DNA of 34,869 nucleotides from Niabella sp. Lineage in GTDB: Bacteria; Bacteroidota; Bacteroidia; Chitinophagales; Chitinophagaceae. Each line of letters opens with the position of its first letter. The first letter of the stretch is position 1. The translations under genes and the position numbers were made by a program. Shown here in pieces: positions 24,666 through 32,873 of the stretch. Location of the stretch: contig JAGIAQ010000039.1 in assembly GCA_017744795.1 (NCBI GenBank), positions 1 to 34,869 of the forward strand. The letters are read 5' to 3'. The notes beneath the pieces are model-generated. The model saw only the letters and a list, made by a program, of their open reading frames with translations. It was not told where the DNA came from and searched no databases.

Positions 24666-25397
24666 ATGAAAAAAGCTATTTTTTCCTGGTACAGTCAGTC
24701 CCTGCAAAAAGAAATGCCGATTGTTTCCTACGGCGAATATGGTACGGTGTTCCTTTTGGTGCCCACCGCAGGCGCCGATTTTCTGGAATACGAGCGGTTC
24801 CAGCTGATCGATTCACTGGCGCCCTTTATTAATGCAGGCAAATTGAAGCTCTATTCCGTGGACAGCGTCAATAATGAAAGCTGGCTGAACAAGGAAATGA
24901 ATAACTGGGACAAGGCGCAGCGGCATGAACAATGGAATACCTATATCTATAATGAAGTGCTGCCCTATATTAAAAATGAATCCGGAGCAGATACGCCGGT
25001 TTTTATAAGCGGTGCCTCTTTTGGCGCGCTGCACAGCATGAACCTGTTTTTAAAACGACCTGATCTTTTGAGTGGAGTTGTGGCTATGAGCGGCGTTTAC
25101 GATCTTACCTATTACACTGATGGGTTTATGAACGACACGGTTTATTATAATAGTCCGCGGCATTATATGCCCAATTTAACGGATCATGATATTTTAGAAC
25201 AAATACGCAAAAGTCCGCATATTCATATTCTTACCGGCGCGGGTGCTTATGAAGATCCCCGGGCAGGAGGCGAGTTCGCCAAGATCCTGTATGACAAAGG
25301 TATTTACTATGAATTTGATAACTGGGGGGGAGACTACAAACACGACTGGCCCACCTGGCGGGCGATGTTGCCGCATTATATAGGAACGCGTTTTTGA
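24666..25397 (+). CDS. Alpha/beta-hydrolase esterase
   Basis: The 243-residue alpha/beta-hydrolase-fold protein has the nucleophile elbow SGASFGALHS (Ser118), an FLLVPTAGADFLEYE segment for the oxyanion region and a C-terminal KHDWPTWRAML with the probable catalytic His. It resembles the putative esterase (EstA/esterase D) family that includes carbohydrate acetyl or feruloyl esterases. There is no signal peptide, unlike its upstream neighbour. Proximity to the acetylesterase suggests they could act on related acylated glycans, but the substrate is unknown. Confidence 0.82.
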   Translation: MKKAIFSWYSQSLQKEMPIVSYGEYGTVFLLVPTAGADFLEYERFQLIDSLAPFINAGKLKLYSVDSVNNESWLNKEMNNWDKAQRHEQWNTYIYNEVLPYIKNESGADTPVFISGASFGALHSMNLFLKRPDLLSGVVAMSGVYDLTYYTDGFMNDTVYYNSPRHYMPNLTDHDILEQIRKSPHIHILTGAGAYEDPRAGGEFAKILYDKGIYYEFDNWGGDYKHDWPTWRAMLPHYIGTRF

Positions 25398-25458
25398 ATG
25401 CAGAATGCGCAACGCTTAACGCTAAATGTTATGGCCCATTGACTGTTGATTATTCGCT

Positions 25459-26100
25459 TCATCCTCCCGGCAGGTACGCCTCAAACTCGCTCCGCGAGAT
25501 CATCCGCGCCCCCATGCTTTCGAGGTAAGCAGAGTGCACCTGGCAGTCGATCAGCTGCACGTTCTCGCTTTTCAGCTGCGCGATATATTTTGTAAAAGCA
25601 TAACGGGATGCATTACTCACAAGGCTGAACATACTCTCTCCGCAAAATACAGCACCCATACGTATGCCATACAGGCCGCCCACCAGTTCGTTGCCCTGCC
25701 ACACTTCTGCGCTGTGGGCATAACCCATCTGGTGCAGTTCGGTGTAAGATCGTACAATTCCTTCCGTGATCCAGGTGCCGTCCTGGTCGGGCCGCCGTGC
25801 CTGCTGGCAATGGCGAATCACTTTTTCAAAAGCGGTATTTATGGTGAATTGAAAACTGTTTTTGTTCAGCAATGATCTAACGGTTTTGCTGATTTTATAC
25901 CCTTCAGGAAATAATACAAATCTTGGATCAGGGCTCCACCAGAGTACCGGTGGGGAATCATACCAGGGGAAAATGCCTTTTGAATAAGCCAACAGGATCC
26001 GTTCAGGGCTTAAATCACCTCCAATTGCCAGTAACCCATCGGGCTCTGCAAGATGCGTGGGCGGAAAATAAAGACGATCGGAAAGTGCAAAAACTGCCAT
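25459..26100 (-). CDS. aat: Leucyl/phenylalanyl-tRNA-protein transferase
   Basis: The 213-residue Aat attaches Leu or Phe from aminoacyl-tRNA to N-terminal Lys or Arg of proteins, creating N-degrons. Family motifs: GLLAIGGDLSPERILLAYSKGIFPWYD, WWSPDPRFVLFP, DGTWITEGIVRSY, SAEVWQGNELVGGLYG, FCGESMFS and DCQVHSAYLESMGA. The ATG overlaps the clpS stop by one base (TGATG), so translation of the two is likely coupled. This puts the enzyme that makes the degron and the adaptor that reads it in one operon. Confidence 0.95.
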   Translation of the reverse strand: MAVFALSDRLYFPPTHLAEPDGLLAIGGDLSPERILLAYSKGIFPWYDSPPVLWWSPDPRFVLFPEGYKISKTVRSLLNKNSFQFTINTAFEKVIRHCQQARRPDQDGTWITEGIVRSYTELHQMGYAHSAEVWQGNELVGGLYGIRMGAVFCGESMFSLVSNASRYAFTKYIAQLKSENVQLIDCQVHSAYLESMGARMISRSEFEAYLPGG

Positions 26101-26402
26101 CAGGTTACCAGTTCCTCAAGGGTTGCGGCAATTCCCCGGTCAAGAATCGCATTGCACATGGGTTCCAGCTCTTCATACATTCCCTCTTTCACGGCATATT
26201 TCCCTTTGTAATGAATGAATAAGGAACATTGCTCAGCCTGTTCATAGGTATGTCCGCATACTTCTATCAGCGTTTCAATAACCCAGTCAAATGTATTCAC
26301 CTCATCATTCCATACCACAAGCTGCCAGGAAGGGGCCTCGGCTGTTAAAACAGCCGTGTCAGATGCCGGTTTGGCGAATGGATGATCTAAAGAAAAAAGC
26401 AT
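26100..26402 (-). CDS. clpS: ClpS adaptor protein
   Basis: The 100-residue adaptor delivers N-degron substrates to ClpAP. After a Bacteroidota-type N-terminal tail, the core runs from WQLVVWNDEVNTFDWVIETL (the Asn-Asp that binds the substrate alpha-amino group) to CSLFIHYKGKYAVKEG. The ATG at 26402 is chosen over one six codons upstream because a TATCTTTG promoter box (26407-26414) lies between them. The stop overlaps the aat start by one base. Confidence 0.93.
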   Translation of the reverse strand: MLFSLDHPFAKPASDTAVLTAEAPSWQLVVWNDEVNTFDWVIETLIEVCGHTYEQAEQCSLFIHYKGKYAVKEGMYEELEPMCNAILDRGIAATLEELVT

Positions 26403-26406
26403 ATCG

Positions 26407-26414
26407 CAAAGATA
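26407..26414 (-). promoter_or_regulatory. -7 element for clpS-aat
   Basis: Minus-strand TATCTTTG ends 4 nt before the ATG at 26402 and sits downstream of the alternative ATG at 26420, fixing the clpS start. Confidence 0.55.
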
Positions 26415-26477
26415 AATCATTCTGAATAATTACTTTTTAAATCAGGATCTGTTGGAAAAAATTCAAAAAAGGGCTCT

Positions 26478-26492
26478 ATGTATTTAATACAT
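26478..26492. promoter_or_regulatory. Palindromic candidate operator upstream of the GMC oxidoreductase
   Basis: ATGTATT-T-AATACAT is a perfect 7-bp inverted repeat in the AT-rich divergent gap between clpS and the oxidoreductase. Its spacing suits a dimeric repressor, but AT-rich palindromes arise by chance, so the call is weak. Confidence 0.3.
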
Positions 26493-26615
26493 AATATTGT
26501 TCATGGGATTGTAAAAAAAATAATGGAGAATTGAATTTAAAGCAATATTTTTATAACGGTTTTTATGATGGTTGACAGACACTAACGATTTTGTGAATTT
26601 TTTAAAAACAATTTA

Positions 26616-28295
26616 ATGGCAGAAAATACTTACGACGCTATTGTTATTGGTAGTGGTATTTCCGGCGGTTGGGCTGCAAAAGAACTGACCGAGAAAGGAT
26701 TAAAAGTGATTATGCTCGAACGGGGAAAGAACATTGAGCATGTGAAGGACTATGTGAATGCGGGCAAAGCGCCCTGGGAGTTCCCGCACAGGGGAACCAA
26801 GACGCAGGAAATGATCAAAGACCACCCCGTATTGAACCGGGATTACCCCCTGAATGAAACGAACCTGGATTGGTGGGTGGATGAAAAAGAATCGCCCTAC
26901 ACAGAAATAAAGCGTTTTGACTGGTTCAGGGGCTACCACGTGGGCGGACGTTCACTAATGTGGGGAAGACAAAGCTGGCGCTGGTCTGACCTGGATTTTG
27001 AAGCCAATGCAAAAGACGGTATTGCCATCGACTGGCCGGTGCGTTATAACGAAATCGCACCCTGGTATGATCATGTTGAAAAATTTGCAGGTATAAGTGG
27101 TAACCGCGATGGAATTGCACATTTACCGGACGGACAGTTCATGCCGGCAATGGAAATGACCGTTGTAGAAAAAGATTTTTCTGCCAAAATAAAAGAATTG
27201 TACAAGGGCGAACGCCATGTAATTATGGGACGTACGGCCAATATTACCCAGCCGCTCCCTGGCCGCACCAACTGCCAGTACCGGAACAAATGCTGGCTGG
27301 GATGCCCATTTGGCGCTTATTTCAGCACCCAGTCCTCAACACTGCCGGCCGCAATGAAAACAGGTAATTTAACCGTGAGGCCTATGAGCATCGTTACCAA
27401 AATCTTATATGATAAAGATAAAAAGAGGGCTACCGGTGTGGAGGTGCTGGACGCAACAGATAATAAAACCTACACCTACAATGCAAAAATCATTTTCCTT
27501 AATGCGTCTTCATTAAACAGTACCTGGATTTTGCTGAACTCTGCTACGGATATATGGCCGGGCGGACTGGGAAGTTCCAGCGGCGAGCTGGGCCATAACC
27601 TGATGGACCACCACCTGGGTGTGGGTGCTTCCGGCCGGGTAGAAGGATATGAAGATAAATATACTTATGGACGTCGTGCCAACGGTATTTATATTCCCCG
27701 CTTCCGCAACCTGAACGGAGAAAAACGCGATTACATACGCGGATTTGGTTACCAGGGCGGTGGCGGCAGAGGCAGAGGTAATGCGTCTGCAGAAGAATTA
27801 AGCATTGGTGTTGGTCTGAAAGAGGCCCTTACCGAACCGGGCTCCTGGACCCTCAACATTGGTGGTTTCGGCGAAATTCTCCCCTATCATGAAAATATGG
27901 TATCGCTTGATAAAACGAAGAAAGACAAGTGGGGATTAAATGTATTGGCGATCGATTCAGAATGGAAGGACAATGAACGCAAAATGCGGGTGGATATGCA
28001 AAATGATGCGGTCGAGATGCTGGAAAAATTTGGCGCCAAAGATGTTAAGGGCAGAGATGGGGACGGCACTATTGGCCGTGGTATTCATGAAATGGGCACT
28101 GCGCGTATGGGAGCTGATCCTAAAACCTCTGTGCTCAATAAATTTAACCAGGTTTGGGACGCGCCCAATGTGTTTGTAACGGATGGCTCATTTATGACCT
28201 CGGCCAACTGTGTGAATCCGTCACTTAGCTATATGGCATTTACCGCCCGCGCAGTAGATCATGCCGTAAGCGAATTGAAAAAACAAAATCTTTAA
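26616..28295 (+). CDS. GMC family FAD-dependent oxidoreductase (glucoside 3-dehydrogenase-like)
   Basis: The 559-residue flavoprotein has the N-terminal FAD motif AIVIGSGISGGWAAKEL, the GMC loop GGRSLMWGRQSWRW, NKCWLGCPFGAYFSTQSS (a Cys pair typical of gluconate/glucoside dehydrogenase-like members) and a C-terminal HEMGTARMG...TDGSFMTSANCVNPSLSYMAFTARAVDHA, the FAD-binding GMC end. It lacks its own signal peptide, so export as a complex with the Tat-signal partner downstream is plausible. It is paired with a gluconate 2-dehydrogenase subunit 3 protein, as in LacA/LacC of Caulobacter, which oxidise the 3-OH of disaccharides. Substrate not proven. Confidence 0.88.
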   Translation: MAENTYDAIVIGSGISGGWAAKELTEKGLKVIMLERGKNIEHVKDYVNAGKAPWEFPHRGTKTQEMIKDHPVLNRDYPLNETNLDWWVDEKESPYTEIKRFDWFRGYHVGGRSLMWGRQSWRWSDLDFEANAKDGIAIDWPVRYNEIAPWYDHVEKFAGISGNRDGIAHLPDGQFMPAMEMTVVEKDFSAKIKELYKGERHVIMGRTANITQPLPGRTNCQYRNKCWLGCPFGAYFSTQSSTLPAAMKTGNLTVRPMSIVTKILYDKDKKRATGVEVLDATDNKTYTYNAKIIFLNASSLNSTWILLNSATDIWPGGLGSSSGELGHNLMDHHLGVGASGRVEGYEDKYTYGRRANGIYIPRFRNLNGEKRDYIRGFGYQGGGGRGRGNASAEELSIGVGLKEALTEPGSWTLNIGGFGEILPYHENMVSLDKTKKDKWGLNVLAIDSEWKDNERKMRVDMQNDAVEMLEKFGAKDVKGRDGDGTIGRGIHEMGTARMGADPKTSVLNKFNQVWDAPNVFVTDGSFMTSANCVNPSLSYMAFTARAVDHAVSELKKQNL

Positions 28296-28302
28296 TAAAA
28301 AT

Positions 28303-28319
28303 AAGACCTGTCAGGTCTT
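28303..28319. repeat. Small palindrome between the GMC subunits
   Basis: AAGACCTG-T-CAGGTCTT is a perfect 8-bp inverted repeat in the 40-bp gap between the oxidoreductase and its partner. It is a familiar Bacteroidota intergenic palindrome and lacks a strong T-tract. Confidence 0.6.
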
Positions 28320-28335
28320 TACTAAAATACAAACA

Positions 28336-28995
28336 ATGAACAGAAGAGAAGCTTTATCACGTGTAAGTATTTTACTGGGCGGAACCATTATTGGCGCCGA
28401 AGCTTTTTTATCGGGCTGTAAAACAGCGCCGTCAAAGACCGCTGCGTTTTCTGCTGAAGACATCGCAATGCTTGATGAAATAGGGGAAACGATCCTGCCG
28501 ACAACTCCCGATTCGCCCGGCGCTAAGGCAGCTCAGATCGGTAATTTTATGAAAACGATCGTAAATGATTGTTATACCGAAAATCAGCAAAAGGCCTTTA
28601 ATGAAGGTGTCGATAAATTTAAAGAGGCCTGCAATACCAAATACAAAAAAGATTTTGTTAGTCTGACCCCGGCGGAACGGACAGAATTCCTTACTGCACT
28701 GGACAAGGAAGCAAAAGATTATGCAAAATCTGACGACTACAAAAAGAAAAAAGAGGCATTTGATAAGCAGCAAGATGAATGGGTAAAGGCAGAAGAAGCC
28801 AAGAAGAATTTCGGTGCTTCTCACTTGAAAGAAAGCTACCCGCCGCATTATTTTGCTATGATGAAACAATTAACGCTTTGGGGGTATTTTACCTCCAAAC
28901 CCGGAGCCACTCAGGCACTGCGTTATATGGAAACGCCCGGCAAATTTGACGGCGCCTATCCTTACAAGAAAGGGGATAAAGCCTGGGCACTGTAA
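28336..28995 (+). CDS. Gluconate 2-dehydrogenase subunit 3 family protein
   Basis: The 219-residue protein starts with a Tat-like signal, NRREALSRVSILLGGTIIGAEAFLSGC, so it is probably exported folded and may be lipidated at the Cys. The core is the subunit-3 family pattern (ETILPTTPDSPGAKAAQIGNFM and the C-terminal YFAMMKQLTLWGYFTSKPGATQALRY). A Lys/Asp/Glu-rich helical stretch occupies about residues 110-160. In related enzymes this small subunit binds the GMC subunit and carries it through the Tat pathway. The third, cytochrome c subunit is not in the window. Confidence 0.88.
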   Translation: MNRREALSRVSILLGGTIIGAEAFLSGCKTAPSKTAAFSAEDIAMLDEIGETILPTTPDSPGAKAAQIGNFMKTIVNDCYTENQQKAFNEGVDKFKEACNTKYKKDFVSLTPAERTEFLTALDKEAKDYAKSDDYKKKKEAFDKQQDEWVKAEEAKKNFGASHLKESYPPHYFAMMKQLTLWGYFTSKPGATQALRYMETPGKFDGAYPYKKGDKAWAL

Positions 28996-29016
28996 GCATC
29001 TAGCTCCTTTATAATA

Positions 29017-29068
29017 AAACCCGATCCGGATTGAACGAATAAACGTTTCCGGGTCGGGTTTGTTTTTA
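29017..29068. terminator. Bidirectional terminator between the GMC pair and the ABC-F gene
   Basis: AAACCCGATCCGG (29017-29029) pairs with 29049-29061 over 13 positions with one G.U. T-rich sequence follows on the plus strand, and A/T-rich sequence precedes it for the converging minus-strand gene. Confidence 0.8.
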
Positions 29069-29081
29069 TTTGTAAAAATAA

Positions 29082-30959
29082 TTACCCGATCAATTCACTC
29101 AGCTCCAGCCAGCGCAATTCCTTTTCATCCAGTAATGCAGTTATTTCGCCGATGCGGCGCGATAATTTTTCCAATTCTTCAAATGCCAGTGATCCATCGC
29201 CGAGTTGCCCGGTGATAGCTTCCTTTTCTTTGTTAAGTGAATCAATTTCCTTTTCCAGCAATTCATATTCCCTTTTTTCTTTAAAAGATACTTTTTTAGA
29301 AGCAGGCAGGGGCGCCGGGGCAGTTGTTTTACTACCCGGATTTTCTTTTGATGTTATAGGAGCGGGCGTCGTCTTTTCCTGTAAACGGTACTGGCTATAG
29401 TTTCCAGGGAAATCTTTTATAACGCCATCGCCTTCAAATACAAATAAATGATCCACCAGGCGGTCCATAAAATACCGGTCGTGCGATACAATTAACAAAC
29501 AGCCCGGGTATTCGCTCAGGAAATTTTCGAGCACAGAAAGGGTCGGTAAGTCAAGATCGTTGGTGGGCTCATCCAGGATCAGGAAGTTTGGGTTACGAAA
29601 TAATATGGAAAGCAAATGAAGCCGTCTTTTTTCGCCACCGCTCAGTTTGCTGATATAGGTGTATTGCTTATCCGGATCAAACAGAAATAATTGTAAAAAT
29701 TGTGCGGCGCTTAATGTGCCTCCATTTGCCAGCGGAAAGTTTTCGGCAATGTTTTTTACAAATTCAATCACCCGCATATCTTCCTTTACCACCAGCCCCT
29801 GCTGAGAATAGTTGCCAAATACGATCGTGTCGCCAACGTTGATCTTGCCACTATCCGGCTGTTCAGCACCCTGTAAAATATTGATAAAAGTGGATTTGCC
29901 AGCACCATTCTTGCCAATAACGCCTACTCGTTCCCCTTTTTTAAAAGTATAATCAAACCCGTCCAGGATCTTTTTTGTACCGAAAGACTTGTACACCTTT
30001 TTTAATTCTACTACTTTGCCGCCCAACCGGTTCATCTTCATTTGCAGCTGCACCTGGTCATCCGTCACCTGCGTTTTGGCTACTTTTTCGATATTGTAAA
30101 AATTGTCTTCCCTGCTTTTGGATTTGGTGGTGCGGGCCTTGGGTTGCTTGCGCATCCATTCCAGTTCCCTCCGGTAAAGATTCCGTGCTTTGTCGATGGT
30201 GGCATTCATATTTTCCATGCGCTGCGCTTTCTGTTCCAGGTAGTTTTCATAATCGCCTTTATGAACATACAGCTCACCGCCTTCAATCTCCCAGATCTCG
30301 TCGCACACCGCATCTAAAAAATAGCGATCGTGCGTAACCAGCACCAGCGTTACATTTTCTTTTCCTAAAAAATGTTCCAGCCATTCCACCATGGCCACGT
30401 CAAGATGGTTGGTCGGCTCATCCATGATCAGCAATACATGTTTGTGTTCAAAACCGATATCGATCAACGTGCGGGCCAATGCCACCCGTTTTTTCTGGCC
30501 GCCGCTGAGGGTGTTTACTTTTTGATCCAGGTGGTGGATGTTCAATTTGCCAAAGATCTGTTTTACTTTGGAATCAAAATCCCAGGCATTCAGTTCGTCC
30601 AGTTTTACCAGGGCGGCGCTGATGCGGTCTGCATTTTCACTCTCACTCGCCAGCTCATATTCCCGTATGGCATGCACCGTTGGATTGTTATGAAAGAAAA
30701 TGTTTTCAGAAACAGTAAGGGATTCATTAAGATCGGGCTCCTGTTCAAAAAGAATTACTTCCACATCCTTATGGATCCAGAGTTTTCCCGCATCGGACGT
30801 TTCTTTTCCCGCAAGGATCTTTAACAGCGTGGATTTGCCGGTGCCGTTACGTGCCACAATTGCCACTTTATCTCCCTCCTCAATATGAAATGAAATACCC
30901 GAAAACAAGGGTTGTATCCCGTAGCTTTTTCCTAATCCTTCTGCTGAAACGTAGTGCAT
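29082..30959 (-). CDS. ABC-F family ATPase (Uup-like)
   Basis: The 625-residue protein carries two ABC ATPase domains and no membrane segments. Domain 1: Walker A ARNGTGKSTLLK near residue 37, signature LSGGQKKRVALAR, Walker B LLIMDEPTNHLD. The interdomain linker is basic (RRELEWMRKQPKARTTKSKSRE). Domain 2: GKNGAGKSTFINIL, LSGGEKRRLHLL, LILDEPTNDLD. A C-terminal coiled coil (about 560-625, EKREYELLEKEIDSLNKEKEA) is typical of Uup-like ABC-F proteins. They act on ribosomes or nucleic acid rather than in transport. Monocistronic, converging on the GMC pair. Confidence 0.9.
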   Translation of the reverse strand: MHYVSAEGLGKSYGIQPLFSGISFHIEEGDKVAIVARNGTGKSTLLKILAGKETSDAGKLWIHKDVEVILFEQEPDLNESLTVSENIFFHNNPTVHAIREYELASESENADRISAALVKLDELNAWDFDSKVKQIFGKLNIHHLDQKVNTLSGGQKKRVALARTLIDIGFEHKHVLLIMDEPTNHLDVAMVEWLEHFLGKENVTLVLVTHDRYFLDAVCDEIWEIEGGELYVHKGDYENYLEQKAQRMENMNATIDKARNLYRRELEWMRKQPKARTTKSKSREDNFYNIEKVAKTQVTDDQVQLQMKMNRLGGKVVELKKVYKSFGTKKILDGFDYTFKKGERVGVIGKNGAGKSTFINILQGAEQPDSGKINVGDTIVFGNYSQQGLVVKEDMRVIEFVKNIAENFPLANGGTLSAAQFLQLFLFDPDKQYTYISKLSGGEKRRLHLLSILFRNPNFLILDEPTNDLDLPTLSVLENFLSEYPGCLLIVSHDRYFMDRLVDHLFVFEGDGVIKDFPGNYSQYRLQEKTTPAPITSKENPGSKTTAPAPLPASKKVSFKEKREYELLEKEIDSLNKEKEAITGQLGDGSLAFEELEKLSRRIGEITALLDEKELRWLELSELIG

Positions 30960-30966
30960 GTGCTAA

Positions 30967-31000
30967 TTTGAAAATATGAAAATGTGGAAATGTGGAAATG
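30967..31000. repeat. Short tandem repeat upstream of the ABC-F gene
   Basis: TTTGAAAATATGAAAATG followed by TGGAAATG twice: an 8-bp-period microrepeat of the kind often found between Bacteroidota genes. Confidence 0.6.
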
Positions 31001-31053
31001 AAGGAAGAGCGATCTTCTGCAAGTTTAATATCTGCCTCACTTTTAAATAAATA

Positions 31054-31078
31054 AGCCCGCTCCGGAAAGAGCAGGGCT
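31054..31078 (-). terminator. Terminator after secG
   Basis: On the minus strand, AGCCC-T-GCTC and GAGC-GGGCT pair with one bulged T around TTTCCG, followed by TTATTTATTT. It lies just downstream of the secG stop. Confidence 0.65.
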
Positions 31079-31100
31079 ATCAAATATCTTCTGAAATTAC

Positions 31101-31523
31101 TTATTTCTTCTGAGCTCCCGGTTGTGCTGAGGAGGGTAAGGGGGCCGTTTGCGCAGGAGCTGTCTGGGTGCCGGGCTGTGTTGTTGTGCCGCTGCTAAAA
31201 GGTGCTGCGGGGGCGCCCTGTTGCGGCTGTGGTAATGCCTGCTGAACCGGCTGGGTGCTGATGTCCTGCAACCTTCCGTCAGAAGCCGCTTTTGATCCTC
31301 CGATAAAGAATGTTGCAAAAAGGCTTAGTAAACCAATTATTGCGGCAAAGACCCAGGTTCCTTTTTCCAGGATATCGTTTGTTTGCTTCACCCCCATAAA
31401 CTGGCTGCTCACGCCGCCAAAAGTTCCGGCCAAACCGCCGCCTTTCGGGTTTTGGATCAAAACAAAAAACCCCAAAACAACAGCGGCAATTAACAGTAAT
31501 ATTACAAAAAGCGTTACTAACAT
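31101..31523 (-). CDS. secG: SecG preprotein translocase subunit
   Basis: The 140-residue SecG has two transmembrane helices (residues about 3-24 and 57-77) flanking the conserved QNPKGGGLAGTFGG loop. The C-terminal 60 residues form a Gln/Pro/Ala/Thr-rich low-complexity tail not found in the E. coli protein but common in Bacteroidota. SecG helps SecYE translocation at the inner membrane. It is last in a tight minus-strand cluster, 4 bp after the TPR-like gene, and is followed by a terminator. Confidence 0.93.
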   Translation of the reverse strand: MLVTLFVILLLIAAVVLGFFVLIQNPKGGGLAGTFGGVSSQFMGVKQTNDILEKGTWVFAAIIGLLSLFATFFIGGSKAASDGRLQDISTQPVQQALPQPQQGAPAAPFSSGTTTQPGTQTAPAQTAPLPSSAQPGAQKK

Positions 31524-31527
31524 GTTC

Positions 31528-32340
31528 TTATTTCTTTAAATGTTCAATTTTGGCTGCAAAATAAGCCTTTTTGGAGGGATTTTGCAAACTTAATTTTTGG
31601 TAGATCTCAATGGCTTTTTGCCGGTTTCCCTGCTTTGCCCACACTTCGGCCATAGCCGCCGTTTCTTCATTTTGTCCGTCGAGCGAATTTTCTGCCATTT
31701 TTTCAACGGCCGCTTCAACGGTGGTATTTAATTTTATGCCGCTGGTAGCATCGGGGAGCCGGCGCATATCCTTCAGCCAGGACGTGAAACTTTTTAACTG
31801 ACTGCCAAAGCGATCGGTTGCTGGTACCTCATCACTCAATTTGATCCCCTGAGACGCAAAATAGTCCACCGTATAGTAGGGGGTAAAAAGCATATCGGCT
31901 TTAGCCGGATTTACGGGCTCAAATTTTAAACCCGGAATATTGACCGGGGTGGCGCCCGTCTCCTGAGCAGGAGCGGTCATTACTGCGGAGTGTATGATTC
32001 CATCTTCATGTGGATGCTCCACAATTTCAGCCTCATGATAATGATCCGGGTCGGCCGCGGGAGAAGCATCAGCAGTTGGTGAACTATGGGTGGTTATACC
32101 ACTATTACTGGTAAAAAACTGGTGCTGCAGCAGTAAAGGATCATTAAAATAAAGTAATGTTTTCTGCCATTGATTTTTCAACGACGGATCATCGGCTTCC
32201 TGCAAACGGGCAGCCAGGAGTAATTGCAACGCTGCAGCGTAGGGATACTTTTCGGCCAGCGTCTTCATTTCAAACACCGAAGAAGAAAAATACCGTTCCG
32301 GCAATACGGCCTCTACTATAGTATTAATAAAGTTGTTCAT
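31528..32340 (-). CDS. Uncharacterised TPR-like protein between lptE and secG
   Basis: A 270-residue protein of unknown function. The N-terminal 90 residues are helical (EAVLPERYFSSSVFEMKTLAEKYPYAAALQLLLAARLQ) and a TPR-like repeat lies at the end (AEVWAKQGNRQKAIEIYQKLSLQNPSKKAYFAAKIEHL). The middle is low-complexity with Ala, Glu and His. No signal peptide is seen, so it is probably cytoplasmic. The ATG at 32340 lies 5 nt after the lptE stop; one four codons upstream would overlap lptE. Its conserved-looking place among envelope genes hints at a role in lipid or protein traffic, but that is only context. Confidence 0.75.
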   Translation of the reverse strand: MNNFINTIVEAVLPERYFSSSVFEMKTLAEKYPYAAALQLLLAARLQEADDPSLKNQWQKTLLYFNDPLLLQHQFFTSNSGITTHSSPTADASPAADPDHYHEAEIVEHPHEDGIIHSAVMTAPAQETGATPVNIPGLKFEPVNPAKADMLFTPYYTVDYFASQGIKLSDEVPATDRFGSQLKSFTSWLKDMRRLPDATSGIKLNTTVEAAVEKMAENSLDGQNEETAAMAEVWAKQGNRQKAIEIYQKLSLQNPSKKAYFAAKIEHLKK

Positions 32341-32345
32341 ACGGA

Positions 32346-32873
32346 CTACCAATTTGAAAAGATTCTGTTGAAAATATCGTCGGACAGGCTTCGGAGCATT
32401 TCGCTCTCCAGGCTCTGTTCTGCCTGTTGTAAGGCCATGGACCCGCTATAATCGAAGCTTCGGGATACATCATATTTATGTACTTTCTGAGCTCTTTTGT
32501 CATCAACGTCAATATGAACACCTACGTTTAACCGGTTGCTGCTTGCCCGCTGGTTAGAGATACCCGAAGTGGAGAACGAGTACGTTGTAATGGTACAATT
32601 GATTTCCCAATCGGCATTATCGCCATTGGTTTGCGACATTTTTGTCTGGCTCACGATCTTTTGTTTTAATGATTCTGTGAGCTTGGGCGCCAGGCTGGGG
32701 TTAACGTAGGACGCTTTATTCTGTATGATGTTTACCTTAACCACTTTAACACTATCCGGAATACTTACATCTTTGAAGCGATACACGCTGCAACCCGTTT
32801 GAAGAAAGGCGGCAACGGCCACCAGCAGCAGGGCCGCCAGGAAAAAGAAACCTTTATAATTCTTCAATATCAT
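32346..32873 (-). CDS. lptE: LptE-family LPS assembly lipoprotein
   Basis: The 175-residue lipoprotein (signal FLAALLLVAVAAFLQTGC, Cys28) has the short LptE pattern: GCSVYRFKDVSIPDSVKVVKVNII, then TESLKQKIVSQTKM...WEINCTITTYSFSTSG and a C-terminal QQAEQSLESEMLRSLSDDIFNRIFSNW. LptE plugs the LptD barrel and helps insert lipopolysaccharide at the outer membrane. Its start overlaps the end of the sigma-54 activator by 20 bp. lptD is not in the window. Confidence 0.88.
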   Translation of the reverse strand: MILKNYKGFFFLAALLLVAVAAFLQTGCSVYRFKDVSIPDSVKVVKVNIIQNKASYVNPSLAPKLTESLKQKIVSQTKMSQTNGDNADWEINCTITTYSFSTSGISNQRASSNRLNVGVHIDVDDKRAQKVHKYDVSRSFDYSGSMALQQAEQSLESEMLRSLSDDIFNRIFSNW

